From positions 32,843,169 through 32,907,168 of the forward strand of contig CM018038.1 in NCBI GenBank assembly GCA_008638375.1: a stretch of DNA of 64,000 nt, in the 5' to 3' direction. The first letter of the stretch is position 1, and each line of letters starts with the position of its first letter. A program made the translations under genes and the position numbers. The notes below the pieces were generated by a model. It did not search any database. It had not been told where the DNA came from and saw only the letters and a list, made by a program, of their open reading frames with translations. Of the stretch, positions 12,301 through 25,044 are shown one piece after another. The DNA comes from Nyssa sinensis (lineage: Eukaryota > Streptophyta > Magnoliopsida > Cornales > Nyssaceae).

Positions 12301-12833
12301 TGCGTCAGCTAAAGGTCTCCTATACAAGCCTTCTAGTTCTCTTTCTTCGATTGGTTATAATGATGCTGATTAGGCTAGTTCTCACTCTGATAGGAGGTCT
12401 ACTTATGATTATTGTACCTTTATTGGCAGGAATCTGGTTACTTGGCGCAATAAAAAGCAATGTGTTGTTGCGCACTCTAGTGTTGAGGCTGTATAGAGCT
12501 ATAGCTCATATAGCATCAGAGATGTTATGGGTTCGTTCTCTTCTTTGTGATCTTGGTGTGGAGGTGTCTGCTCCAATGCAATTATATTGTGCTAATCAAG
12601 CTGCTATATTTATTGCTAATAATCATGTCTTCCACGAATGTACCAATCACATAGAGGTTGATTGTCCATTTTATTCGCAATTTTGTTGATGAAAAAACAA
12701 ATTGTTAGCTCTTATGTTTGTACTGATCATCAGTTCAGTGATATTCTCACAAACCCCTTAGCTCAAACTTCTTTTCGTCATTTGTCTTCCAAGTTGAGCA
12801 TGTTTGATTTGTATGCTCCGGCTTGTGGGGGAG
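12300..12833 (+). pseudogene. copia RNase H and C-terminus, frameshifted, plus polypurine tract
   Basis: A frame change near 12300 leads to a DAD-stop-ASSHSDRRST segment (12362-12400), where tryptophan is expected at the stop, then the GRNLVTW and SSVEAVYRAIAH blocks. From about 12485 the frame reads YRAIAHIASEMLWVRSLL, NQAAIFIANN and ECTNHIEVDC, the RNase H C-terminal half. The end is the DILTNPLAQ...SKLSMFDLYAP segment. The polypurine tract gtgggggag at 12825-12833 is followed directly by the 3' LTR. Confidence 0.88.
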
Positions 12834-13038
12834 TGTTAGAGTAATTATTGCTATATTTCTTTTATTTCTATATGTGTTTTTTCACCATAAATATACTATT
12901 GTACTTTCATCTTGTGTCAATATATATATATAAGGTATTAGGGCAGAATATATGTAAAGCCCTAAGCTTGTTTAGTTCTCTTCTTCTTTATTATTCTTCA
13001 TTTCTTCTTTTATTTAACTTTAATTTTCATATTATACA
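12834..13038 (+). repeat. 3' LTR of the copia element
   Basis: It starts TGTTAGAG immediately after the purine-rich tract. A TATATATATAAGG promoter-like motif lies at about 12921-12936, and a TC-rich tail leads to a CA end near 13038. The start is firm from the adjoining polypurine tract. The end is estimated, since no second LTR is available for comparison. Confidence 0.65.
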
Positions 13039-13039
13039 A

Positions 13040-15128
13040 CCTAACTATTAGCAACCATATAAAAGATCAAGATACTTTCTTTAGACCATTCATCACATAT
13101 TGTGGCTACTTTGATCATCCTATAATCAGTTGCTCGATGAAATTTAAAGTTTCATTGCCTTGACAACTGACTCTGGAGTCACAAATGAAATACTTCAGCA
13201 AACAGACTTTGCAATCTTAGTTCATTAACCTTGAAGCCCTAAAATTACCTAGACGATTACTTTAGGTCACAAATGAAGAACGTAAGCAAGTAGACTTCTT
13301 AAAGCCCACAATTGATCCACATATGAATTATTGTCTAACTCTTCACTGAAAGAAATAATATCTTGGTCCATCTACAAAAGCTTTAAAGATCCAACATATA
13401 CGACAATCATTAGAATAAGACGAATTGACACAATTCTCATAACTAAAGAAAATCTCTCTACATAGTTGTCTATACCCCCTCTAGGGTATGACATTTTCAA
13501 AGCACGAGGCATTGATACTAATTAATCAATGCTAGACAAAGAGCGAATCAACCATATCCACAGTTTGAGTCTCTACTAATTTAGTTCAAATTATCACTCG
13601 TAACAATCATTCGTTCAATATCAATATATAAAGTTTTACTTTTACATAAGAAGTAATATTCACTTTAAATATTTAGAGCAATAAAAAAAAAAATTCCCTT
13701 CAATCTCATAAAAATGAGAAAATATTTTACATTTACTTCTACATAACTAAAGATCTTAAGAATTATTCTCTAGTAGTAAACTTTTACTAAGGCAGGCAAG
13801 TCACCCCCACTATTCAAAATATTCTCGACAATTACATAATAAGATAACAATTTTTCACCATCGCCGAGAGATGGTATGACTTCCTTAAATTCTATGAACT
13901 CTAAATAAGTAAAAGATCCCTTACAACTTTCTTGTACTTGCATATCACGCAAACTCAATATAATCATTCCTTAATTGGGGTAGTTAAAAATTCATTGAGC
14001 CCTTTGAACTTTCAAAAATGAATGTTTTAAAAGGCAATATCTTTAAAACATTAGGACAAAATTTTTACCAAAAAAATTAAAAAGAGCAAAGAATGTGAAC
14101 AAATTACATAGACCTCTAAGAGTGACAAACCCTCTAAATTGGACCCTTCACCATTCTCAAGTGTAAAAAAAATTAACTATTAGAGCACTTAATTAAAGAC
14201 GTAACCAGCACAAAACATAATTGTGTCACCGTCAATCTAACCTTATTTATCAAAGTCCAATTCCTCTATTTTCTCAGCATAATTGTCTACTATAACTAAT
14301 TATTCAAGGACCATTGTTATAGACATTGTGAAGAATTTCCAAATTACTAGTGTTTAGATTTTCAACCTCTTAGAAAAATAGTTGAGAGCAACTACTGACA
14401 ATAATAATCACTATGATCATAAAAAATTATTTTGCCACTTAGTAATTTTCTATACCTGAAAAAGGTGACTACTAAATTCTTGTACTATTATATGATATCG
14501 GTGACCTATCAACTTTCTATACCAAACCTTTCCTCCTAAAGTAATCCATAAACAAAAGCACTCAAACGGAATGACCCATGAAAAGAATCAAAGCATGCAT
14601 GTGCAGTGAATAAAAAGCATGTGAATAAAAGGTAGTAATGTCACCAGACTAATCTAACTAACAATTGAAAGCTCAACAAACACATATTCCCATTAATGAA
14701 TTCAGGGTGTAATCACTAATCAGGACCCTAAGCATTAAGTAATCATGACACAAAATAACATATATAACACAGCACAACAATAATCATAAAACATATTGAT
14801 TACTTTCCAAACTTAACAAGATTGTAGTTCAGGTGAGCTGAACCAGGGGATTTCATTTCAGAATGGGTAGAGACCAATAATCAGAAAGCACATCCAATTA
14901 TCCATTAGGCTCCAAATACAAGAAGAGTGCACCCAGGGTGAGCTGAACCAGGGATTTCCAAAGGGACTACCACCTTCAAATCAACTACTTTTGTTGGGTT
15001 CTCCCGACTCTATTGATCTAAGGATACATGAGACTGATCCTGGGGCCATAATGTTAAGTTCTATTCAAGTGGGAAGACCGTTTATGAAAAGCTCAAGCAA
15101 AACAGAGAAAGGGAAAGGTAACCAGTAA
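13040..15128. other. Noncoding DNA, nothing recognised
   Basis: No conserved protein block, RNA gene or transposon terminus could be supported. A short phrase ggtgagctgaaccaggg occurs twice (14833 and 14938), close to the larger tandem duplications that follow. Confidence 0.45.
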
Positions 15129-15566
15129 CATGCTGGCCTTCCTATCAGCAGCAACCATAACAAGAATGGTTTAATCACAATCTGAAGCTATGATCTCAGG
15201 ATGCTCAGTTGAGACAAAGGTATCGCAAAATGTGCAAAATCTCACATGATCAGTCTTGATGAGAAACAATACCCCAAAAGGTTGGGTTGCCCACATGATC
15301 ACACGATACTATGCTGTCTATCGTACTTATAAAAGAAAAGGATGGAAGAACATGCTGGCCTTCCTGTCAGCAGTCACTGTAACAAGAATGGTTTAACCAC
15401 AATCTGAAGCTATGATCTCGGATGCTCAGTTGAGACAAAGGGATCCCAAAATGTGCAAAATTTCACATGATCAGTCTTGATGAAAAACAATACCCCAAAA
15501 GGTTGGGTTGCCCACATGATACTACGCTATGTCTATCGTACTTATAAGAGAAAAGGATGGAAGAAC
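15129..15566. repeat. Tandem duplication, two units of about 220 bp
   Basis: Unit 1 (15129-15350) and unit 2 (15351-15566) both run from catgctggccttcct through ccccaaaaggttgggttgcc to gaaaaggatggaagaaca. They differ by scattered substitutions and a few small indels. No open frame spans both units. The duplication is clear by eye. Confidence 0.88.
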
Positions 15567-16901
15567 ACGTACTACAGAAGAGGAAACGTAAGAAATGAAT
15601 TTCCCATGTACAGCTTAATTGCAATATTCCCACATAAAATCATTCATAACATTAATGCATAAACTCCTATTTTACCTTTCAATAGCTTCATATATTCATA
15701 CTTCAATAGGGTATCTCCTAAAAAAAAGTGAATATTAAAATCACAGTATTGGTACAACAGTTACAGTTTCCCCCACGAAACCAATGAACAAGCTATGTTG
15801 CCAATATAACACTGGTGTCGTAGGTAAAGTGGAGTGCTACTACAGTACTCTCTGTAATAATCAATACCAATAAGTTAACGAAAAACAATTATAGAATTTC
15901 ATCATACAGCTACTAGCATTATAAAGTCGAGCTCTTTAGAGAGATGCCTCTTACATGATCTGATCATGTATAACGTCTACCAATAAATGTAACAGTACGG
16001 AATCATTGAATCAAATCGAGAGTGCAAGAACTAAAGAGAGAATACACTGTAGCAATTTCATGATAACATGATAAACAGATGATGTAGATGTAAGTAGCGT
16101 TGATGAGTAGTAAAGAAGTTCCTGCTGCTGAGCCAAGTAGTTAGGATTTATGAGTACATGGTAAATTCAATTTGACATGCCAAGCATCTAAAAAGATCTC
16201 ACTTTTAACTGTTTAAAGCACTTAATCTCAATTTTTGACAAATTCCTCTGCCTAAAACAAATCCTAGCAACTAACCAACCACCTAGCACACCCAGTGGTT
16301 GCCTGAACATCATTTCAGACCCACAGTCCCCATAGAGTGCTGGTGATTTATATGCAAATATCCTTCACAAGGAGCACCAATTGTGCGGTCATAGAACCAC
16401 AAATGAGCAACACATCCGATAAAAGAGATTACTAGATTTAATGCTAGCATAGTACCTAAAGATTACATGCATACCACCTGCCTCCATGCAAGTAATACAT
16501 GCATTTGGACTTTACATCTAACCTTCATTTGAAACAGCAAAAGTCCTCTGGAGCTTGTTTAAGGTAACTTACAAACATGTAATGCAGTGCTCAAGTTAAG
16601 CCTGAATGATGTAGATCCTTGGCTGAATGTTACAGCTTAAAATAGTTCCCCTTGTCTTCTAACAAAGCCAGAATTATTATTCATTGACATAGTTCTGACA
16701 TTCAAGTCAATATTAGGCTATGGTAATGACATCAATAAGAAATTCCCACAAATTAATCCGCAATCAATAACCCAGCCACAGTAAGAAAGAGCTCTAAGAA
16801 ATTATGATGATAAAGAAACCCAAAAAAGAGAATTCAAAGACCCTAGGTGTAACAAACAATTCAATTTACTGAAAGCAACCAAATATGAAATGATTGAGAA
16901 G
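15567..16901. other. Noncoding DNA, nothing recognised
   Basis: No gene, RNA or repeat boundary is recognised in this stretch. Confidence 0.45.
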
Positions 16902-17495
16902 CCATTATATAGAACTACCAACTATCTTGAACATTTACATTGATATAACAAGAATCCCCCCATAGCCAGTCAAGCACTTAAAGCAATCAAATAAAACTAA
17001 AAACACGTTATTTTTCAGATAGAACTTTGCAAGGAATACAATATGGTAATAAATTACATCAGTAAGCTTGGTTAAAACCCAAAATGAAGCAAGATAATCA
17101 TCATCAAGTCATGTTTAAAGCAAAAGTGAACTTCTTGAGCATCTTGACTTAATTGCGACCACATGAAACTTTGAAAAAGTACACCAATGTGGAAGTGTTT
17201 GAAAAAGTACACCATTATATAGAACAACCAACTATCTGAACATTATATTGATATAACAAGAAACCCCCCATAGTCAGTCAAGCACTTAAAGCAATCAAAT
17301 CAAATCAAAAACACGTTATTTTTGGGATAGAATTTTTCAAGGAATACAATATGATAATAAATTACATCAGTAAGCTTGGTTAAAACCCAAAATGAAGCAA
17401 GATAATCATCATCAAGTCATGTTTAAAGCAAAAGTGAACTTCTTGAGTATCTTGACTTAATTGCGACCATGTGAAAATTTGAAAAAGGTACACCA
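16902..17495. repeat. Tandem duplication, two units of about 310 bp
   Basis: Unit 1 (16902-17211) and unit 2 (17212 to about 17495) each run from ccattatatagaac through caagcacttaaagcaatc and acatcagtaagcttgg to gaaaaagtacacca. Divergence is low (a few substitutions and short indels), so the duplication is recent relative to the surrounding DNA. No coding potential is apparent. Confidence 0.88.
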
Positions 17496-18687
17496 AAGAA
17501 GTAGGGTTTGAAACAGACTATTATCCTGTGAGTACAAGAATACCAAACATGAAATTGAGAACCCATTTTAAATATAATCAACATGAGAGCAAAAAAAGGA
17601 TCGTAACTAGCTGGGAAAACTCAAAAGGTTCTAAAATATGGTTGCCTATTAATGTTAGGCACATGATGACTATATTGAAGCTCAAATCAAACTCAAATCA
17701 ATTACGATATACAGAAGTCAAAAGCAACTATCAAAAGCTATCCCTGGGGCAGATGCAAATCATGCTAATCATCACATTAACAAAGGATACCAGTTTGGAT
17801 ATTTCGCTTCGAAAGTACCTCTTCAAATGTATTTTACACTTGTTCCACAATGAAACAGAGAAGTGAACAACATAGGGGGGAAACAGGGTGGTGGATCAGC
17901 AAATGAAGTTCGGATTTTACTCCGACAATTGAGTTAAACAGTGTGTGCACATGGCAAACTTCACTTGGTGTTAGCTAGGAAAAAATGCAGTATGTCCCTG
18001 GGTAATGACATCATTTGATGATAAAAAAGATTGCCTTCATGCATAGGGGGAACAGATAAAAGGAAAATGTCATAATTGAATATAAGAGCTGGCAATAACA
18101 TTAACCAACAGGATTGAACAGATTAAATTTTGAACTAAGCTAAGAACTTCTTTCAATCATATAGAAAAGGAGAGAGATCAAAATAGGAATAAGAACGTGG
18201 GATTGAACAGCTATAATACAAATGTATGGTGTCAAAATGGCTCCAATAAATAAATATCCAACAGCAGAAAATATACAAAGCAGAAACCCATTACGAAGTG
18301 AACGGAAGTTTTACAACAACATTTTTCTAAACATTTATATCTGCCACCCTCAATTCGTTCTTCATTAGCCCATACAATTCATATTTCTTCCACATCAAGT
18401 CTGACAAACTAACACTTCAGATCATGTGCTGACCACCACCAGCCTCACAGACAGGATGACTCAAGTAACCAGGTGAATAGATATTTGAACTCCCAGACAA
18501 AAAAGTTAGAATTTCACACGGTCACACCAACTAAACTCAAACACCCATCTACTAATAGAATAAACAAATGAAAACCTTCAACCATAATGATAACAATGAC
18601 GAACAAATAGCATGTCAAAATTCTGAATGCCCTTTTTCCTCTTAATTTGCAAGTCAAAGCCAAAGTAACTCTGATGGTTCGAAATCT
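17496..18687. other. Downstream region of the patellin gene, no gene recognised
   Basis: The part nearest 18687 must include the 3' untranslated region of the minus-strand patellin gene. A single polyadenylation site could not be chosen. A 112-codon frame at 17528-17866 has no recognisable domain, low complexity and no splice context, so it is not called. Confidence 0.4.
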
Positions 18688-20857
18688 TCATTCATAGAAG
18701 GATTTGACATTGAACCTGTACAGAAGTTTCTTCTTCTTTGATGTAGGGTTGTCAATAGTGAGGACTATCTTACCAATTTCACTGATTTTAAAGCTGTTGC
18801 ACACTACCGGTTCATCAGTCGGAGCCATCTTAGTAGCCTTATGTATGATCACTGTATATCCACCATCAGCACTTGGCACATATTCAGCACTGTAGTTCAC
18901 TTCCCAACCCACTACCCTCAGTTCCCAGACAATAATGCATTTCTGCAGTTAAATTATGACCAATAAGGGAATTACTAACAGTAACAATGAATATTTCTAC
19001 CATAACAGAAAATGTTTGCATCAATTACAAGTGTATAAGAATTGAAACAAAAACACAGAAGAATGCATATCAATTACAATACAGGAAATGAATTGCAATT
19101 GCACCTCATTTACTTGGATTTCCACAGTCTGCTTAGTTGTAGGTTTTATGGTAATCTCTGTGGCAGGATCATCAACGCTGAATTCAGGATTGCATTCACA
19201 GAAATCAACACTCAGACCACCATACTGAATTGGCACTTGCTCTGGTGCTATGTATCTGTTTCACCAATTGAATGCAAGACAAGTTATTCCCACCACCAAA
19301 AACAGAGTTTAAAAAAAAAAAGGTTAAGGCCAATTAGATACTTGAATTGTCAAAAATAAAAGAGAAATCATCACGCACTTGAAAAGGGTTTCTGCAGTTT
19401 TTGATGGGCCTGCAAATACAAACTTGCTTTTGGTCCTCTGGGTCAGAAACGGACTGATCATAGTATAGAAAGCCAGATACCACCAAGGAACATTGATGAA
19501 CACCTTAACAAACCAAAAACAATAACATATCTTATATCAAAACAAACAATTCTATTCGATTCAATGAACTTAATACTAAAACGGCATGAAATGGAATCAT
19601 CAGACATTCAATTACTCACAGTCATGTTAACAATATATAGATATATACAGTTATAAACAAGAATATTGGGATATACCTGTTTGGCGACGAACTCAGGATA
19701 ATTGTCCTGAAGCAATTGTAGAGCCTGTCTTGTGGCTTGCCGAAGCTCCCTCTTTGCCTGGTCCAGGTGAGTTCTTAAGATCACTAACCTGAAAGATAGT
19801 ACAGATACCACCAGGACTGAAATCAAGCTTCCTTATACTCCTCTCCAAGAATTGAATCCTCCATCGCAGGAACTTCGTTCTCTTCTCCTCATCAGCAAAT
19901 GTTTTCTGATACAATTCCTTGTTCTGAAACTCCCCGTATACATTGTAACACACGGGGTGGCCTTCCTTGTCGAAACAATGCATGAAGACGACCTTTTCAA
20001 GATCATCGCCAAGGTCCTCGTCGACGAGGGCGTCAATGTTGAACTCTTTCCTCCATCGGATTGTGTCCTTGATCATCACAAATGCATCCTTCACTTTGAA
20101 GTCTCTGGCTCTCAAAAACTTCAGAAGAATTACATCACTCCTATCGTCTTTAAGAAGCGGCACACCCCAAATCGATAATTCCTCGGGCGAAGAAGTAATC
20201 TCAGTTGTTCCAGTATCACCAATGGCTTTCTCTACCGTTTCTGTAACCACCACCGATTCGGTGGAGTCAGATACCGCTTCGGGTTGTTTATGTTCCTTCT
20301 TTCGATTCAACAGGTGGTGCTATTTCTTTGACAATCTCAACTTCTGTGATGGGGGTTTCACTTTCTGGAGGTGGTGGAGTAGTATCTGAAGTGGGTTCAG
20401 TGGATACAGCCGGTATTGCTTCAGTGGTGGTGGTGGTTGTTGGTGGTGCTGGTGCTGGTGCTACTCTCTCTTCCACGGCTGCTCTTGGTTCCTCTATTTT
20501 CGCCGCTGCTGGCGGCGGCGGAGGCGGCGGCGGTGGATATGTGAACTCATGCTTGTCGAGTGCTTCTTGCACTAACTGCTTCAGTTCTTCGAGAGCCCTT
20601 CTCTCGAAATCCGAAAGATCAGCTACTATATTGCTCTCTTCTTTAAAAGAAACCAATGATTCAGGTACTTTTAATTTCTCTTTTTGTTTCTCCGATTCAA
20701 TTACCTCCACGAGGGTAGGCGAAGGTTTAACTGCTACATCAACTTCCGGCACCGGCGCGACCGGCGGTGGTGGCGTCTCTTTCTCCGTGATCGCCGGCAC
20801 TTCTTTCGATGCTTCAGGGACTTCTGGCACATCTATCTTCGTAGTTTCATCTGCCAT
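18688..20857 (-). CDS. PATL3: Patellin (SEC14-GOLD protein), four exons, two apparent frameshifts
   Basis: Patellins bind phosphoinositides through a SEC14 lipid pocket and act in membrane traffic, notably at the cell plate. Exons read leftward: 20857-19677, 19503-19379, 19255-19105 and 18942-18688, all with GT-AG junctions. The start at 20857 opens an acidic, proline-rich N-terminus (residues 1-200, including nine consecutive prolines). CRAL-TRIO-N follows near 235-280 (DDRSDVILLKFLRARDFKVK), then SEC14 near 290-460 (HPVCYNVYGEFQNKEL, FINVPWWYLAFYT, QYGGLSVD) and GOLD near 465-568, ending DNPTSKKKKLLYRFNVKSF. If the two surplus bases are discounted the length is about 569 residues, normal for the family. 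One extra A follows about codon 185 (near 20300) and another is at about codon 368 (near 19755); both are in short A runs. Membership of the patellin family is certain; the number 3 rests on remembered similarity. It could be a pseudogene if the shifts are real. Confidence 0.9.
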
Positions 20858-20879
20858 TACACGGAGTGGAGTAGAGTAG

Positions 20880-20960
20880 ATTAGAGTAGAAGATGAAGCT
20901 CTGTTCCGTGAAGAGAATGAGAACTTTATATATACTCTGCAAAGTTCAAGCGATGACGAT
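20880..20960 (-). promoter_or_regulatory. Patellin core promoter, TATA box
   Basis: On the minus strand TATATATAAAG lies at about 20924-20934, 67-77 bp upstream of the start codon. That would place transcription start near 20900 and give a short leader of about 40-45 bases. A GA-rich run at 20992-21010 lies further upstream. Confidence 0.6.
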
Positions 20961-21237
20961 GAGGATGAGGATGGAGAGTTCTTTTTTTCTAAAGAGAGAG
21001 AGAGAGGGAGGTGTGAGAGATTCAGTGGATGGCAAAGAAATGGTCAGTGAGGTGTCAAAATCAAAGAATGGTCAGTTGTTGGGAGTCCACTGGAATCCTA
21101 TGCGCAACGGCACACCTGTGCCAACGTGTCTTAACCCGCATGCGGCTGCTCAGAGACAAAACTGGTTTTCCCCTGTGTTTCCATACTTATCTTAAAATTT
21201 GCTGTTTTGTATTTACAAAACAAAAAAAAAAAAAAAA

Positions 21238-22640
21238 ATAAGGGTTTGTTTAGTTATAAATTCAAAAATAAATTTTTAAAAACTTATTTGTTGAGTTACT
21301 AAAAAAATAAAATTTTAAATTTTATTTTAAATTCAAACAAAGTTCAAATTTTAAGAAATTTTATTCAAACAATGGTTCAAATTTCAAGAAATTAATTATC
21401 AAATTAAATTTTATTTGATTTGACAATGATATTAATATATATTATATTTATAAAATATTATATTATAATTTATATTATACATATAAAATATTACTTTATA
21501 ATATGTCAAACTTATTATATATAACTTTTATTTTAAAAAATGTTATATAATTTAATAATTAATATATGTTATATTAATTAATCAAATTTGTTAAATCTTG
21601 TTATTTTTATTAAATTTGAATAAAATTAAATTTTTTATATCATATTTAATTAAATGCATTAAATTCCGATCACACTTTTTAAGAATATTAAAAATTGTGA
21701 AAATATAGTAAAAACGTAACCAAACACATTTTTTAAGAATATTAAAAATTGTGAAAATGTAATTTAGATATAATTTGTTTCAAAATATTGATTTTTTAAA
21801 AATTGTGAAAATATATTTGAATATGATAATCTAAAGTATAAAATAGTAAAAAAATTTAAGATTAATAGTTTGTCAATAACGTATCCCACGTTTTAAAATT
21901 AAAAATTTATTTTTTAAAATCTAAACAAATAAAGGGGGGCAGTTTTTATTTTTAAAAAATATTATAATAAAAAATATAAATTTCATATATTTAAAAAATA
22001 AATACTCACCCCAAGCGAATAGGACATTGATCTTAAATTCCGTCAACGGTCTTATTCGTTGGGAAAGCAGTTGATCTTCCTAAATAAAGATCATGTAAAT
22101 TATAAAAATGTATTTCGATATGATAATTTAAATTTTAAAAAATAAAAAAAAAATTAATTTCAAACACATATCTTGTAATTTGAAATTAAGAATCTTATTT
22201 TAAAAACATAACCAAACATTTTTTTATCTTTTTTCAAATTAATCAATCCAAACAATTTCAAATTCTAAGAAATTACTTAAAAACACTTCTCAAAATATTT
22301 CTTAAAACTCAAACTCTCAAAAACTATCCAAACAATGGTTCAAATTTCAAGAAATTACTTAAAAACACTTCTCAAAAAAATTTCTTAAAACTCTAACTCT
22401 CAAAATCTATCCAAACATAACCTAAGACTCACTTAAATAGTGATTCATATAAATTTTCTTAAAAAATATTTTTAAAATTTTTGTAATTAATTTTTTAAAA
22501 ATTATAAAAATTTATTTGAATATAATAATCTAAATTTTAAAAAATTAAAATGAATAATTTGTCAAATATGTATTCTATATTTTAAAATTAAAAATATGTT
22601 TTTAAAAATTGTAAACAAATGAAACCTAATTTTTTCTAGG
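21238..22640. repeat. AT-rich block with three degenerate repeat copies, MITE-like
   Basis: A module of about 130 bp with aattgtgaaaatatatttga...gataatctaaa followed by a gtttaaaatt-type segment recurs at about 21790-21930, 22090-22215 and 22490-22625. A second phrase (aaatttcaagaaattacttaaaaacacttctcaaa) recurs near 22255-22300 and 22338-22380. The outer edges, agggtttgtttagtt (21241) and aacaaatgaaaccta (22615-22629), are roughly inverted. This suggests one or more nested nonautonomous elements. No target duplication was confirmed. Confidence 0.4.
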
Positions 22641-22795
22641 TCACAATTAAGGTTTTGATTTTTTTTATTATATCAATAACTATTTTTATATTTTATAGTT
22701 GATTAAATATTTACACAATTTAGTTAAAATTTGTGTTTTGTTATTAAACGCGTAGGTGGATTGATAGTGTCAATTATGAATGTAAAAATTTGTAA

Positions 22796-22838
22796 TTTAA
22801 TTAATATATATATATATTATATATATTAATATCACATG

Positions 22839-22876
<38 letters not shown>
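22796..22876. repeat. (AT)n microsatellite
   Basis: Two runs of alternating A and T (22804-22828 and 22841-22875) are separated by a short atcacatgta spacer. Confidence 0.9.
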
Positions 22877-22880
<4 letters not shown>

Positions 22881-25044
22881 GTTCATGAATTAGGATCACT
22901 TGCGACTGACTCTAAACTATTTTTTAACATCATTATACTTCTCCTAACTCACCAAAATATTTGTTTATCATTTTGAAAAGGACATATCCTATATGAAATG
23001 TTGATTTGTTTTGATACTTAATAAACAAAGTTTGACTATGAAAAATAATAATTGTTTTAATATAAAAAAAAAACACTAAAATGAATTCAAAGACAACATT
23101 AATTGACAAGATTGTCTTGCTTTTTCCCCCAAAAAATAATCACCTATTTTAACAATTTATACAAATCTATACTTTTCTTTCATTCTTTGAGATTTAGTTT
23201 CATTCATAAATTTAGTTTATATTTGGTTAAATTATGTTACCTAATTTAATTATTAAAAATGTTGAAATCAACTTTTGATTTTAAAAATCTAGTTTGGTTA
23301 ATCCAATAAAAATAACTATTTGATAATTGATCTTATAAACAAATTAATTAATCAAACATGATTTTTATTAAATTATTTGAAATTTTTTTTTTAAAAAAAA
23401 AGACTTCTTTACTTATATGTAATATTCAAACATGGTTTTTATTAAATTATTTAAATATTAATCAATTATATAATAATTACTTACATAATAATCAAAATCA
23501 GTTTGAAAAATTCAAACAAAACAAAACTATAAGAGAAAAGAAATAGAATTTTTTTATATTTTCTTCCTTCTTGAAATAAAATAAAAAATTAAGATTCTAT
23601 TTAGTTTGAAATTTAATGGAAAAAAAACTAATGTTACTTTTTTTAATTTTATAATTTTATATGAATAATAAAGAAAGTTTAAAAGAATTTAATTTTTCTT
23701 TTTTAAAAAGATTTTTCCCACATGAACCCAAAAGTGAAAATGAAATATTCTAGAAGCTAAAAATAACAGAAACTGTTTATTGCAAAGGAAAGGAAAAAGT
23801 ATAAGAATCAATTAAAAGAAGAAGAGGGGGCTCATGTCCAATGGGATGATGGTATGCATTTGAAGTTTTCCCTCATCATCACGTGTAGTTGGAACCATTC
23901 TTTGTTATGAAAAAAACAAATAACTAAAATAAAATACTCAAAGAGTCACAGTTACAAAATGATAGACATGCATTGACTCTTATTTTAAAAAGTAAAATAA
24001 AATATCCAATTGAAACTTGAAAAATAAAATATTATATTCCAAAGACAAAAATGAAATAACAATATATACTGACTTTTTATTAAAATAAAATAAAATATCT
24101 AATTGAAAAGGCCGATGAAGAGCTAAGATGATTGTGATTGCCCTCCAATCAATAAGCCCTACAAAATTGCACTTATGAATTAGCTCTCATTTACATCCTA
24201 ATCAAATAGTTAGAAATATGCCAATAAGTTGTTTGTTGTTTGTGTGCGTGTGCGAAAGAGAGACGGGTTAAAAAAGTCTGGTGATAAGATAATATGAAAA
24301 AATCTTATCTTTATTGATTATGTAGTCATTGGTTATCCTAATTAAAGAATGACGCAAATGTTTAACTAATTCATTACTTACAGTTAAGAAAATTCATTAT
24401 CTTTATTTATTTTTTAACGTAATACTTCAAAACATTATCTTTATTTATTTTTGAACATAATACTTCAAATGATGAAAGTGTGAATTTATGTATAGAGTAA
24501 TGCAAAGGTCAATTATCCAAATCACTTTCTTTTTTCTTTTTTTTGTAAGAGTGGACAAGAAAGTTTGGAATCTATAGGTAAGGTTGAATTCAATTGGTGC
24601 CCTACAAAAATAAAGAAAGAGGGTAGCTATGAACCATACACCATTAGTTTGGTGAAGGAAAGGCCATAATTTGGGTGAGCTTAAATGCACTTTTTTTAAT
24701 GTTCATTTCAATTCATTTCGTATGAAACAAATGAAGTTTGATAGGGGTATAGAAGACCATTATATGTTATGACTATGAATGTAATTATAAATAATTTAAT
24801 AAATACAATACAAGGGTTATTTGTAGTCGGAATAACATTATAAAAATAACTTCCTCTAAATATAAAAGATGAAAAACACATGGAAGGGTAGTGTTTTTTT
24901 CCCAATAGGATTACAATTCTTTTATTTGAAAGTCTAATTAATTGTTATGATCAATAGTATTAAATTCTTACTAACCCCTTCAACCCTGACCTCAGACCTT
25001 CTTCCCTTGCCCATTCTTTCCCTTGAGAATAAGCAAGTAATGCT
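22877..25044. other. AT-rich noncoding DNA, nothing recognised
   Basis: Low-complexity AT-rich sequence with frequent T and A homopolymers. Reading frames are short and lack protein-like composition. No transposon end could be placed. Confidence 0.45.

Larger units (their letters stand above)
10640..13038 (+). mobile_element. Ty1/copia retrotransposon, 5'-truncated, with 3' LTR
   Basis: From left to right: C-terminal integrase remnant, linker, reverse transcriptase, RNase H, polypurine tract and 3' LTR. No gag, protease, primer site or 5' LTR is present to the left, so the copy lost its front half. Frames change several times and stops are common. Confidence 0.92.

Noticed and set aside
17528..17866. 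112-codon plus-strand frame
   Set aside because: No recognised domain, no splice context, and it is next to noncoding tandem duplications.
20328..20879. 183-codon frame on the plus strand, rich in Gly and Ser
   Set aside because: It is the antisense of the proline-rich patellin N-terminus; the composition comes from GGT/GGC triplets opposite proline codons.
24445..24905. Two minus-strand frames of 65-81 codons
   Set aside because: Random AT-rich composition; no family block and no start or splice context.
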